From the NCBI GenBank assembly GCA_963739645.1, contig CAVUBM010000056.1, forward strand, positions 1-64,000: a DNA stretch of 64,000 bases. Reading direction: 5' to 3'. Both the position numbers and the translations under genes were made by a program. How positions within the stretch are numbered: position 1 is the first letter of the stretch; each line of letters opens with the position of its first letter. This stretch comes from JASHPR01 sp963739645 (GTDB lineage: Bacteria; Actinomycetota; Actinomycetes; Streptosporangiales; Streptosporangiaceae). Below, one piece after another: positions 39,324 through 47,851 of the stretch. The notes beneath the pieces are model-generated. The model saw only the letters and a program-made list of their open reading frames with translations. It was not told where the DNA came from and searched no databases.

Positions 39324-40629
39324 TCAGGGGACGACCAGGTAGCTGTCTGCCTGCTGCGCGGCCGAGTTCAGGGCGGCCTGCGGGGTGGCCTGCCCTAGCA
39401 GCGCCGCGACCACCTCCCGGCCCAGCGCCGCGGACACCCGCGGGTACTGGGTGATCTGCGGCCGCGCCTGCACCACGTTCTTCAGGTTGGTGGCGAACAC
39501 GCCCGCCCCCGGGTACTTGGTGTTGAAGTCGGCGAAGCCGGGCAGCTTCTGCACCGAGAGCTTGGTCGGCAGGTCCCCGGTGGCCATGGAGTTCTGCAGC
39601 AGGTTGGCGGGCGAGCGTCAGGTACCGCAGGAACTCGAGCGAGGCGTTGACCCGGGCGGGACCGTTGTTGAACACCACCCAGTTGTCCGGGCCGGAGATC
39701 GTCTGGTGGCTGCCGCCCGGGCTCCACGAGGGCATGATCTGCACGCCGTAGTGCACGTCGGGGAACGTGGACAGGTCCCACGGCCCGGTGATGATCATGC
39801 CGAGCTTGCCCGAGTTGAACAGGGTCTCGCTGGTCCCGGCGTCGGGGTGGAAGTCCAGGTAGAGCGCGTGCGCCTGCTGCAGCTGCCGGAGCTGGGTCAG
39901 CGCCTTGACCCCGGCCGGTGAGTTGAACGCGGCCTTCTTGTTGTCTGAGGTGAGGATGTGCCCCCCGGCCTCCCACAGCATGGCCTCGTACTCCCACACC
40001 GTGGTCTCGCTGCCGTCGGCAGGGAAGGTGAGGCCGAAGATCTTCTTCGACGGGTCGGAGATCGCCTTGGCGTCGGCCGCCAGCTGGCTCCAGGTCCAGC
40101 CCGGCCCGGGCGGCGTGAGGTGGTGCTGGGCGAACAGCGTCTTGTTGTAGACCACGGCCAGGTTGTCCACCAGGGCCGGGATGCCGAGCACCTTGCCGTT
40201 GACCGTGGCCACGGCCCGCTCGCCAGGGACGAAGTCGCTCCAGCCGTACTTCGCCTGCTTGACGAGGTTGGTCAGGTTGACCACCTGGCTGGCCGTCGCG
40301 ACCTGCGGCATATTGGTGCCGTACTGATACGAGATGTCGGGCTGCTGGCCGCCCTGCAGCGCTACTGTCACCTTCTGCAGCGCGTAGTCGCTGTTCACGT
40401 ACTCCATGCGGATGTGGATGTTCGGGTGCAGCTTGGTGAACTTGGTGACGATGGCCTTCAGGGACGTGTACTCGGCGCCCTGGCTGGCCGGCGGCGGGGG
40501 CGTGAACCCCATCCACATCACGAGGTTCACCTGGCCGTTCGACGCTGACCCGGTGCCGCTGCCGCCGGAGGAGCACGCGGCGAGCAGCACGGCCAGGACC
40601 ACGGCGACGGATAGGCCGAATCGCTTCAT
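39324..40629 (-). CDS. Sugar ABC transporter substrate-binding lipoprotein, one frameshift
   Basis: A lipoprotein of about 434 residues: signal MKRFGLSVAVVLAVLLAACS with the lipobox LAAC, then a Gly/Ser linker and an SBP_bac_1 fold (VNLVMWMGFTPPPPASQGAE, LKAIVTKFTKLHPNIHIRME, FVPGERAVATVNGKVLGIPA, LVDNLAVVYNKTLFAQHHLT and MIITGPWDLSTFPDVHYGVQ). Near 39615 the frame shifts to the last 87 codons (LSVQKLPGFADFNTKYPG, ITQYPRVSAALGREVVAALL). First gene of the transporter operon; a 17-bp palindrome lies 59-75 bp upstream of its start. Confidence 0.9.
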
Positions 40630-40687
40630 CGGGCACCTCACGTCAGGATCCGCGCGGCAGCAGTTCAGGGGGTCGGCTACCCACAGC

Positions 40688-40704
40688 ATTCCGCTATACG
40701 GATT
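40688..40704. promoter_or_regulatory. IclR-type operator, copy A (sugar importer promoter)
   Basis: ATTCCG-CTATA-CGGATT, nearly perfect palindrome. Same core as at 42967-42983 and 43957-43973. It lies 59 bp upstream of the binding-protein start. Confidence 0.65.
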
Positions 40705-40785
40705 GCCGTTCTGCACCGGCCAAATTATCTTGCACCCGTACAATCCGCGCGTCAAGGCCCGTTCAAGGCCTGGTTCAAGGCCTGT

Positions 40786-41721
40786 TCAGGGCCGCAGCGT
40801 CGCCTTGACCGGATGCTGGCCGCCGTTCATCAGGCCGGTGAAGACGTCCGCCCCGTCGGCCAGCGGGAAGGCCGACACCCAGCTCAGGTCCCAGCCGCCG
40901 ACCAGATCGGCGGCCCGGCGGAACTCCTCGTCGCTGTAGGCGAACGAGCCGAGCACCTGCTTCTCGCCGCGCACCAGATCCGGCCCTTCGAACCCGGCGT
41001 CGGTGTCCAGCAGACCCAGCCACACCGCGGCCCCGCCCGGCCGCTGGTGGGCCACGGACTGGGCCCGGGTGACCGCCGAGCCGACCGCCTCGATGATCAC
41101 GTCGTACTCGCCCTCGGGCTCGGTGCGGGCCGCGGCCGCGCCGAGCTGGCGGGCCACGGCGAGCCGGCCAGGGGCCAGGTCGGTGACGTCGACGCTGGCC
41201 GCACCGTCCGCCAGCGCGACCAGCAGGCAGAACAGCCCGATGGCACCGCAGCCGAGCACGGCCACCCGCTTGTCCCGCGCGCCCCCGGCCAGCGCCCATG
41301 CGTGTACCGCGTTGGCCGCGGGCTCGACCACGGCGGCCGCGTCCCAGGTCATCAGGTCGGGCAGCGGGCGCAGCGCCGAGCGCGGTACGGCGACCCGCTC
41401 GGCGAACCCGCCGGCCCGGTGAACCCCGATGATGGCCCGGTGCCGGCAAAGCTGCTGCAGCCCCCGGGCGCACAGGTCGCAGCCGCCGCAGGACAGGATC
41501 GGGTTGATAAGCACCGGGCGGCCGTCGTCGCTGACCCCGGCGAACTCATGCCCCATGATCAGGGGCGGCACCCGGAAACCGGGATGGCGGGCGCCGTGCA
41601 GCTCGCTGCCGCAGATTCCGGCCGACCGCACGTGCACCAGGACCTCGTCCTCGCTCACGTCGGGCTCGGGCATGTCGAGAATCTCCATCATGCCCGGGCC
41701 GGTGAAGACCAGTGCCTGCAC
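40786..41721 (-). CDS. Zinc-dependent medium-chain alcohol/polyol dehydrogenase
   Basis: A 311-residue MDR enzyme. The catalytic zinc ligands are in AGICGSELHGAR and MGHEFAGV; the structural zinc has the four Cys of SCGGCDLCARGLQQLCRHR. The NAD site is VAVLGCGAIGLFCLLVALAD. The family includes sorbitol, galactitol and threonine dehydrogenases. It is a little short for the family (usually 340-350). GTG at 41721 directly follows the SMP-30 stop, so RidA, SMP-30 and this enzyme form one operon. It probably oxidises a sugar or polyol from the same pathway. Confidence 0.9.
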   Translation of the reverse strand: MQALVFTGPGMMEILDMPEPDVSEDEVLVHVRSAGICGSELHGARHPGFRVPPLIMGHEFAGVSDDGRPVLINPILSCGGCDLCARGLQQLCRHRAIIGVHRAGGFAERVAVPRSALRPLPDLMTWDAAAVVEPAANAVHAWALAGGARDKRVAVLGCGAIGLFCLLVALADGAASVDVTDLAPGRLAVARQLGAAAARTEPEGEYDVIIEAVGSAVTRAQSVAHQRPGGAAVWLGLLDTDAGFEGPDLVRGEKQVLGSFAYSDEEFRRAADLVGGWDLSWVSAFPLADGADVFTGLMNGGQHPVKATLRP

Positions 41722-41722
41722 G

Positions 41723-42571
41723 CTAGCCCCGGTACGGGTAGGTCGGCTGGCCGGCCGCGCCGGGCCAGAAGGAGTACAGGCCCCCGGCGCCCTCGCCCGG
41801 TCCGGCCGCGGTCGTGATGTACATGGTCTTCAGGTCCTGCCCGCCGAACGTGGGGCAGGTGACCAGGCTGGCGGGCAGCTCCACGGTCGTGGTGAGCTCG
41901 CCGGCCGGGCTGAATCTGAGCACGGCCCCGCCGCCCCACACCGCGACCCAGATGCCGCCGTCGGCGTCGACGGTCAGGCCGTCAGGCACCACGTCACCGC
42001 CGCCGATCTCGGCCAGCGGCCTGCGCTCGCCGATCTCGCCGGTGGCCGCGTCGTAGTCGAGCACGTCCAGCCGGTGGTCCAGCGAGTCCACGTAGTACAT
42101 CTGCCGGTCGTCGGGCGACCAGCCGATGCCGTTGGACACGCCCAGGCCGGTGATCAGCCGGGTCAGGCTGTGGTCGGGGTCCAGCCGGTACAGCGCACCC
42201 GCCCCCGGGCGCTCGTCGGCGGCCATGCTGCCCGCGTAGAAGCGGCCGGCCTGGTCGATGGCCCCGTCGTTCATGCGGATGCCGGGCTCGCCGTGGTCGA
42301 CGCGGACCAGCGGGGCCACGGCCCCGGTGCCGGTGTCCAGGGTGAGGAAGCTGTCCTCCGCGGCGAGCACCAGCCCGCCCGACGCCCGCAGCCCGATCGC
42401 GCCGACCTGCTGGCCCGGGTTCCAGCTGCGGTGCTGGCCGTCCGCCTCCAGCGCGTGCACCGTGCTGGCCGGGACGTCGGTCCAGTACAGCGTGCCGCTG
42501 GCCGCGTCCCAGCAGGGGCCCTCACCCAGCTCGGCGGCGGGCACCGGCAGCCGGGTCAGCTCCGCGGTCAA
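41723..42571 (-). CDS. SMP-30/gluconolactonase-family sugar lactonase
   Basis: A 282-residue six-bladed beta-propeller. It has the metal-binding Glu in PAAELGEGPCWDAASGTLYW, RMNDGAIDQAGRFYAGSMAA (Asn and Asp ligands), GLGVSNGIGWSPDDRQMYYV (Asn) and DGLTVDADGGIWVAVWGGGA (Asp). These four ligands are those of SMP-30 sugar lactonases, which open aldonolactones. The start is the TTG at 42571, which overlaps the RidA stop as TTGA and has AGGAG 6 nt upstream. With the dehydrogenase downstream it suits oxidation of a sugar to its lactone and hydrolysis to the acid. Confidence 0.9.
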   Translation of the reverse strand: MTAELTRLPVPAAELGEGPCWDAASGTLYWTDVPASTVHALEADGQHRSWNPGQQVGAIGLRASGGLVLAAEDSFLTLDTGTGAVAPLVRVDHGEPGIRMNDGAIDQAGRFYAGSMAADERPGAGALYRLDPDHSLTRLITGLGVSNGIGWSPDDRQMYYVDSLDHRLDVLDYDAATGEIGERRPLAEIGGGDVVPDGLTVDADGGIWVAVWGGGAVLRFSPAGELTTTVELPASLVTCPTFGGQDLKTMYITTAAGPGEGAGGLYSFWPGAAGQPTYPYRG

Positions 42572-42945
42572 CTCTGCTCCTGCGGCAGCACCGCCACGCA
42601 GTCGATCTCCACCTTGAACCCGGCCAGCTGCACGCCCACGGTGGTCCGCGCCGGCAGCGGGTCGGGGAAGAACTCGGCGTAGACGCTGTTCATCTCCGCG
42701 AAGTCGGACATGTCGGCCAGGAAGACCCCGCACCGCACCACGTCGGCGGGGGTGGCGCCGGCCGCGGCGAGCACTGAGGCCACGTTCTCCAGCGTGATCT
42801 GGGTCTGCTCGCCAGTGGTCTCACCGACCACGATGCCGTCGCGTAGTGGCCCTTGGCCGGATACGTAGACGAAGTGACCCTCGGCGATGATGCCGGGGGA
42901 GTAGGCGCCAGCCGGCTGGCTGCCTCCGACGGGTTGCTTGGCCAC
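42568..42945 (-). CDS. RidA/YjgF-family protein
   Basis: A 125-residue protein of the RidA fold, which hydrolyses reactive imines and enamines from PLP enzymes. It has AGAYSPGIIAEGHFVYVSGQ, GPLRDGIVVGETTGEQTQIT, LENVASVLAAAGATPADVVR, VYAEFFPDPLPARTTVGVQL and the end VEIDCVAVLP. The key Arg of RidA lies in PLPARTTV. GTG at 42945 has GGGAG 8 nt upstream. First gene of the SMP-30/dehydrogenase operon. A palindromic box lies 22 bp upstream. Confidence 0.88.
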   Translation of the reverse strand: MAKQPVGGSQPAGAYSPGIIAEGHFVYVSGQGPLRDGIVVGETTGEQTQITLENVASVLAAAGATPADVVRCGVFLADMSDFAEMNSVYAEFFPDPLPARTTVGVQLAGFKVEIDCVAVLPQEQS

Positions 42946-42966
42946 GTGATCAGCTCCCGGAAGGAC

Positions 42967-42983
42967 GTTCCGTATGTCGGAAT
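42967..42983. promoter_or_regulatory. IclR-type operator, copy B (RidA operon)
   Basis: GTTCCG-TATGT-CGGAAT, 22 bp before the RidA start. Arms match copies A and C except for one outer base. Confidence 0.6.
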
Positions 42984-43144
42984 GGTTCCCATGCTGGAGC
43001 ATGCCAGCACGCGGACCCGGTGTCAATGTTGCCAGGGGGACGACCCCCAGGACCCCCCCCACGCGCCATCCCCCCGCCCCCCGCCCGCCTCCCCTTCCCC
43101 TTCACCGCCCTCTTCACGGCCTCCGGCCGGCCGTCGCGGCTGGC

Positions 43145-43921
43145 TCAGCCAGCTGGGGCCAGCGACCACTCAGCGGCGGTCCGGCTCAGGTACTCGCCCA
43201 GCTCGCTCAGGCGGGCGGGCTCGGCGCGGGCGCCCAGCAGGGTGATGCTCACCGCGGCCGCGGGCGAGGGCCGGCCCAGGAAGATAGGCACGGCCGCGCA
43301 CCGCACGCCGGTCTCGTTCTCCTCGATGTCCAGGGCATAGCCGCGGTGCCTGATCTCCGCGAGCTGCTCGGCGAGCTTGCTCACCGTGCCGAGCGTGCGC
43401 TGCGTCGGCGTGGGCAGCGGCCCGTACAGCGACGCCCACGCGCGCAGCGCCTCGTCGGTCGGGTACGTCCAGGCCAGCAGCGCCTTGCCGACACCGGTGG
43501 CGTTCGCGGGGTTGCGGCCCCCGATGACCGATGACAGCTTGATCGAGTGCGTCGCCTCGATCTTGTCCTGGTACACGACCTCGGCGCCGTCGAGCACCGC
43601 CATGTGGGTGGTCTCGTTGAGCTCGCTGGTCAGCCTGGCCAGCAGCGGGTGGATCAGCGCGCGCATGTCCAGCATGTCGTGGAACCGGAACGCGGTCGCG
43701 AGCATGTCGGTGCCGAGGAAGTAGGTTCCCCCTGATTCCGGCTGGGATACGAACCGGCGGTACTTCAGCGCGGCCAGGATGCGGTGCAGGGAGCTCTTCG
43801 GTATGCGGAGGCGGCCCCACAGCTCGTCCAGGGACAGGCCCCGCGGGGCCTCGCCGATCTCGGTGAGAATGCGGAGCGCGCGGTCCACGCTGGTGACCGG
43901 CGACTCCTCAGTGTCCGGCAC
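43145..43921 (-). CDS. IclR-family transcriptional regulator
   Basis: A 258-residue regulator. The N-terminal winged helix is TSVDRALRILTEIGEAPRGL, LDELWGRLRIPKSSLHRILA and ALKYRRFVSQPESGGTYFLG. The C-terminal IclR ligand domain includes MDLRALIHPLLARL-type helices (MRALIHPLLARLTSELNETT), VIGGRNPANATGVGKALLAW and GYALDIEENETGVRCAAVPI. GTG at 43921. It is divergent from the SDR gene at 44060 with a perfect-armed palindrome between them (43957-43973), copies of which precede the two neighbouring operons, so it probably controls the locus. Confidence 0.9.
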   Translation of the reverse strand: MPDTEESPVTSVDRALRILTEIGEAPRGLSLDELWGRLRIPKSSLHRILAALKYRRFVSQPESGGTYFLGTDMLATAFRFHDMLDMRALIHPLLARLTSELNETTHMAVLDGAEVVYQDKIEATHSIKLSSVIGGRNPANATGVGKALLAWTYPTDEALRAWASLYGPLPTPTQRTLGTVSKLAEQLAEIRHRGYALDIEENETGVRCAAVPIFLGRPSPAAAVSITLLGARAEPARLSELGEYLSRTAAEWSLAPAG

Positions 43922-43956
43922 GATGAAACCTGCCCTGCCCTCACACCAACTCCTGC

Positions 43957-43973
43957 ATTCCGGTATACGGAAT
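43957..43973. promoter_or_regulatory. IclR-type operator, copy C (iclR/SDR divergent promoter)
   Basis: ATTCCG-GTATA-CGGAAT with perfect 6-bp arms, 36 bp upstream of the IclR start and about 87 bp upstream of the SDR start. Confidence 0.65.
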
Positions 43974-44059
43974 CATAGACCAGCTGGCGGACCGCCGCTA
44001 CCCACCTCTACCTTGGCGTGGAGCGCCGGACGGCAGCGGGATGACGACGGAGGTGGCTG

Positions 44060-44827
44060 ATGCGCGGCCTGGCGGGCAAGGGAGTTCTGATCAGCGGGGG
44101 CAGCAGCGGGATTGGCCTGGCCGCGGCGGCCAGGTTCCTGGAGGAGGGGTCCCGGGTGTTCATCGCCGGCCTGGATCCCGCGGAGGTGGACGCGGCCGTG
44201 GCCGAGTTGCGTGGTCTCGGCGAGGTGAGCGGGCTGGCCTGCGACGTCAGCCAGGAGGCCGATGTCGCCCGGCTGGCCGCGGCGGCGGAGGACGCGCTCG
44301 GCGGCGTGGACGTGCTGGTCAACAACGCGGGCACGGCCTCGCGCTCGGCGTTCCTGTCCATCGACACCGCGGAGTGGGACCGGATCATCGCCGTGAACCT
44401 GCGCGGCATGTTCCTGGTCGCGCGGGCGATCACCGCGCAGATGGCCCGGCGGGGGGCCGGCGGCGTGGTCATCAACATGTCCTCGACCAACGGGATCGCG
44501 GGCGAGGAGGACTACGCGCACTACAACGCGTCCAAGGGCGGCGTGCTGCTGCTGACCAAGACCATGGCGGTCGAGCTCGGGCCGCTGGGCATCCGGGTGA
44601 ACGCGCTCTGCCCCGGGTTCATCAGCACCCCGCTGAACACCGCGATCTCCGCCGGGATCGGCGGCGTGGACTTCGAGGCGGCCTACGCGCGGGAGCGGAT
44701 CCCGCTGCACCGCACCGGGCGTCCCGAGGAGGTGGCCGCCGCCTACGCGTTCCTGGCCTCCGACGACGCCTCGTTTATCCACGGCACCGGCCTGGTCATC
44801 GACGGCGGCCAGCTCGCGGTGATGTGA
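44060..44827 (+). CDS. Classical SDR-family oxidoreductase
   Basis: A 255-residue SDR: cofactor motif LISGGSSGIGLAAAARFLEE, NAG motif DVLVNNAGTASRSAFLS, the catalytic Ser in VVINMSSTNGIAG, Tyr-x-x-x-Lys in YAHYNASKGGVLLLTKTMAV, and NALCPGFISTPLNTAI. The end DGGQLAVM is typical. The family oxidises sugars or polyols among many substrates; the position opposite iclR suggests a role in the same carbohydrate pathway, perhaps the first oxidation. The ATG at 44060 has GGAGG upstream (GACGGAGGTGGCTG). Confidence 0.9.
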   Translation: MRGLAGKGVLISGGSSGIGLAAAARFLEEGSRVFIAGLDPAEVDAAVAELRGLGEVSGLACDVSQEADVARLAAAAEDALGGVDVLVNNAGTASRSAFLSIDTAEWDRIIAVNLRGMFLVARAITAQMARRGAGGVVINMSSTNGIAGEEDYAHYNASKGGVLLLTKTMAVELGPLGIRVNALCPGFISTPLNTAISAGIGGVDFEAAYARERIPLHRTGRPEEVAAAYAFLASDDASFIHGTGLVIDGGQLAVM

Positions 44828-44854
44828 GCTCACCGCCGCGTGCAGCCGGGCGGG

Positions 44855-46027
44855 TTACGAGGCGGTGGGCCAGTGGCCGTGCTCGGCGACAGCCTCGCCG
44901 AACTCGGTGACCAGGCGGGCACCGGGGTACCGGGCCGCCAGCGCATCCCGCAGTTCGGTCACGCGGGCCAGCAGCTCGACCGAGTGGTGCGGCAGCCGCA
45001 GCGCGGCCAGGCCACGGCTGACGGCGTCGTCCAGGTCGCCGCGCCGCCCGGCCAGCAGCCCGAGGTCGACCAGGGCCGGCCCGAGCCGCGTCGGCCACCC
45101 GCCCGCCGCCTCGCACCGCCGTACGACCTCGAGGGCATGCTTCCTGGCCGTGGCGTCGTCGCCGAGGCAGGTCAGGATCGTGGCCGCGAACGAGTCGTAC
45201 TTGCCGGGGTCGGCCACGAAATGGTGTTCGGGGTGCTCGGGCTGCGGCAGCCGGGCCAGGGCCGCGTGCCCGGCGGCGAGCCTTTCGCGGGCCTGCGTGT
45301 CGCCCATCCGCGCGGCGCCGCGGGCCGCTTGCAGGGTCAGCTGCACGGTGGCGCTGGTCGTCGTGCCCGCGTGCACCAGCCCGGCCTCGGACAGCGCGAC
45401 CGTGTCGCGGTAGCGGCCCTCGACCAGGGCATACCAGGCCGCGATCTCAAACGACCAGGCGACCAGCTCGCCGTGGCCGGCCTGGGTGCCGAACTGGCGG
45501 GTCATGACCCTGGCGGTGGCCGCGGCCCGGGCGTCGCCCGCGTCGTAGCAGGTGCAGGCGAGCAGCGCGGACAGCCATCCGGCCAGGACCAGCAGCTCCC
45601 GGTGCTGGGCGAGCGTGACCCGCCCGCCGAGCAGCTGGGTTACGTACCGCAGGTGCTGCGCGGCGCGGTCCGACAGCTGCGCCGAATCCGCGGTCGGGTA
45701 ATCACGGCACATCCGGTCCACGGCCGCGGCGACCAGCTCCAGCGTGCGGCCTCCCAGATCGGACGCTCCCGCGCGGCGGGCCAGCTCGATCAGGTCAACG
45801 TCGACGGCCGCGCCTGGCCTGTCCTGAGCGCTCGCCAGCAGGGCCAGCTCGCCGTGCAGGCCCAGCGCCTTGTCCAGGGCCTCGGCTAACGGCCGGGAGC
45901 CGGGCTTGTGCCCGTTGATGATCTTGGAGAGGTACGAGACGTCGTAGTGCGTCAGCCTGGCCGCCTGGCGCAGGGACATGCCTCGCTCGGCTAACAGGCG
46001 GGCAACCTCACTGCCGAATTCGCTCAC
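44855..46027 (-). CDS. XRE-type regulator with TPR-like C-terminal domain
   Basis: A 390-residue protein. The N-terminal helix-turn-helix is VARLLAERGMSLRQAARLTH, YDVSYLSKIINGHKPGSRPL and AEALDKALGLHGEL. A long all-helical region of tetratricopeptide type follows (ELLVLAGWLSALLACTCYDA, AAWYALVEGRYRDTVALSEA, HALEVVRRCEAAGGWPTRLG). This layout is very common in actinomycetes, often beside small DUF397-like or other regulators of development. The partner is not evident here. It is divergent from the small protein at 46162. Confidence 0.88.
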   Translation of the reverse strand: MSEFGSEVARLLAERGMSLRQAARLTHYDVSYLSKIINGHKPGSRPLAEALDKALGLHGELALLASAQDRPGAAVDVDLIELARRAGASDLGGRTLELVAAAVDRMCRDYPTADSAQLSDRAAQHLRYVTQLLGGRVTLAQHRELLVLAGWLSALLACTCYDAGDARAAATARVMTRQFGTQAGHGELVAWSFEIAAWYALVEGRYRDTVALSEAGLVHAGTTTSATVQLTLQAARGAARMGDTQARERLAAGHAALARLPQPEHPEHHFVADPGKYDSFAATILTCLGDDATARKHALEVVRRCEAAGGWPTRLGPALVDLGLLAGRRGDLDDAVSRGLAALRLPHHSVELLARVTELRDALAARYPGARLVTEFGEAVAEHGHWPTAS

Positions 46028-46161
46028 CGCGTGCCAATCGCCGGGGATCGTCGTTGACCGGTCACCAGGCCCCGGGTCAACGTCTTCAAGATACCGCTAT
46101 GTCCGGTGTTGGCTATTGGCTGCCGCGATCAACCCGCATACCAACGGACGGAGCCCTCGGT

Positions 46162-46473
46162 ATGAATGACCCCGCTGACCGGGCTGGCGCAGTGAGCATG
46201 ACCACACGGCAGCTGGAACTCGCCGCCATCTCCGTGCCCTGCCCCGCCCACCATGTGCCCGAGGGCATCGCGTGCCAGGATGACTCGCCCGGTGGCTTAT
46301 GCATGATCCGCCGCGAGCTGGCCGACGCCCGGCGCTGTCTTGACCAGCTTCCTCCCGACGACCAGCTGGCCCGGCTCAGCCACCAGGACGTGCTGCACTG
46401 CGCTCTGTGGATGCGCGACGCGGCCCGCGCCCTCGACGGCTGCCTCCGCGCCGCCCTCGAGGGGAGCAGGTGA
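46162..46473 (+). CDS. Small Cys/His-containing protein, unknown function
   Basis: A 103-residue protein with CPAHHVPEGIACQDDSPGGLC, a short Cys/His-rich segment like the zinc-ribbon-like start of small actinomycete proteins that carry unmodified 'C-P-x-x-x-x-G-x-x-C' motifs. A helical C-terminus follows (RRELADARRCLDQLPPDDQL, HCALWMRDAARALDG). Starts at ATG 46162 or 46198. It is divergent from the XRE-TPR regulator with 134 bp between, so it could be regulated by it. Function unknown. Confidence 0.6.
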   Translation: MNDPADRAGAVSMTTRQLELAAISVPCPAHHVPEGIACQDDSPGGLCMIRRELADARRCLDQLPPDDQLARLSHQDVLHCALWMRDAARALDGCLRAALEGSR

Positions 46474-46503
46474 GGCTTGACTAGGCCTGAGCCAGGAATG
46501 CGC

Positions 46504-47838
46504 TCAGAAGAAGGTGCGGACGACGTCGACGATCCGGTAGTCGTCGTCGACGACCGGGATCAGCTGCCACTTGTCAAAGGCGGTGCAGGGGTGCGAGATG
46601 CCCAGGCACACCAGGTCCGCCGGGCGCAGCTCGACGCCGGACGGGAGCTCCAGGTAGGCGTGCTGATCGTCCAGCTTGGTCACCCGCAGCCCGGAGGCGT
46701 CGCAGGTCTGGCCGTCGGGGCGGCGGATCCGCAGCGGTATCGGGGTGCCCTGGTCGAAGGACGAGTCGCGGCGGCCGGCGTCGGCGATGGCCAGCCCGGG
46801 CTCGGGCGCGGACAGCACCCGGGCCCAGAGCTCGAGGGCGGGGCGCAGCTCCGGGCCGGGTCCGCCGGGCTGCTCGCTCGGCGTCATCCGGGCGTAGAAG
46901 CCGTGATCGTGGGTGACGTAGGCACCGCTGCGCAGCACCACGGGCAGGGGAGGCCCGGACCCGTTATCGGCGGTGAGCTCGTTCACCACGACATCGAAGT
47001 AGGAGCTGCCGCCGGCCGAGACCAGGTACTCATTTCGCCCGCCCGACCCGCCCTCACCCGACCCGCCCTCACCCGACCCGCCCTCGGCATCCGGCGCGGG
47101 CGGCAGCTGCCCGGCCAGGGTGCGCAGCTCCCGGCAGAAGCCGGCGACCGCCTCCACCGTGGCCGGCTCCCGGTCGTGGCCGATGCTGCCCTCGTAGCCG
47201 GACACCCCGGCCAGCCGCAGGCCGGGCGCGGCCGCGACCGCCGACGCCACGGCGAGGGCTTCGGCGACGCTCCGGCAGCCGGCCCGGCCGCCGGGCTGGC
47301 CCAGCTCGACCAGCACGGGCAGCGGCCGGGGCCGCGTCTGCTCCCCTCCCTCGAGCAGGCGCACGCCGTCCAGGCTGTCGGCGTAGACGTAGCACTCGAA
47401 ATCGGGGTCCGCGGCCATCTCGGCGGCGAGCCAGTCCGCGCCCGCGCGGTCGGTGAGCTCGTTGGCCAGCAGCACCCGGGGCACGCCGAACTCCCGGTAG
47501 ACCTGCACCTCGGTGACGTTGGCCGCGGTCATGGCCCAGGCGCCCGCGTCGAGCTGGCGGGCGAAGAGTTGCGGCGCCATCGTGGTCTTGCCGTGCGGGG
47601 ACAGCCGGACCCCGGCCGCGGCGCAGTAGCTGGCCATCGCCGCGATGTTGTGCGCGAGGTTGGCCTCGCGGAGCACCATCAGCGGCATGGTCAGCTCGGG
47701 ATCGAACAGGCTGGGGCGGTCCGCGCCCAGGCTGGCGGCGGTCACGGTCCGGCCGCGGGCGAGCCGCCCGAGACCCTTGGCCGTGCTGGGCAGCGGCTGC
47801 TGCCGCAGCGCCTCGACGGAACTCTGCCACGTGGTCAT
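46504..47838 (-). CDS. Fold-type III PLP enzyme (D-threonine aldolase/D-serine deaminase-like)
   Basis: A 444-residue enzyme. It has an alanine-racemase-like barrel start (MPLMVLREANLAHNIAAMAS), the PLP lysine in GVRLSPHGKTTMAPQLFARQ, AWAMTAANVTEVQVYREFGV, the metal/PLP region VSAGGSSYFDVVVNELT and the late His/Cys pair in LVCLGISHPCTAFDKWQLIP. The His/Cys motif is the zinc site of the D-threonine aldolase/D-serine dehydratase group. An in-frame linker EGGSGEGGSGEGGSGG is inserted at about residue 250, from a 15-bp tandem repeat. Substrate unknown. It is followed by gabT upstream in the same direction. Confidence 0.85.
   Translation of the reverse strand: MTTWQSSVEALRQQPLPSTAKGLGRLARGRTVTAASLGADRPSLFDPELTMPLMVLREANLAHNIAAMASYCAAAGVRLSPHGKTTMAPQLFARQLDAGAWAMTAANVTEVQVYREFGVPRVLLANELTDRAGADWLAAEMAADPDFECYVYADSLDGVRLLEGGEQTRPRPLPVLVELGQPGGRAGCRSVAEALAVASAVAAAPGLRLAGVSGYEGSIGHDREPATVEAVAGFCRELRTLAGQLPPAPDAEGGSGEGGSGEGGSGGRNEYLVSAGGSSYFDVVVNELTADNGSGPPLPVVLRSGAYVTHDHGFYARMTPSEQPGGPGPELRPALELWARVLSAPEPGLAIADAGRRDSSFDQGTPIPLRIRRPDGQTCDASGLRVTKLDDQHAYLELPSGVELRPADLVCLGISHPCTAFDKWQLIPVVDDDYRIVDVVRTFF
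47042..47086. repeat. In-frame 15-bp tandem repeat (three copies)
   Basis: CCCGACCCGCCCTCA at 47042-47056 and 47057-47071, with a third copy differing at the last base. On the coding strand it gives repeated Glu-Gly-Gly-Ser-Gly in the PLP enzyme. Length changes would keep the frame. Confidence 0.85.
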
Positions 47839-47851
47839 GCGCCCGCCCCGG

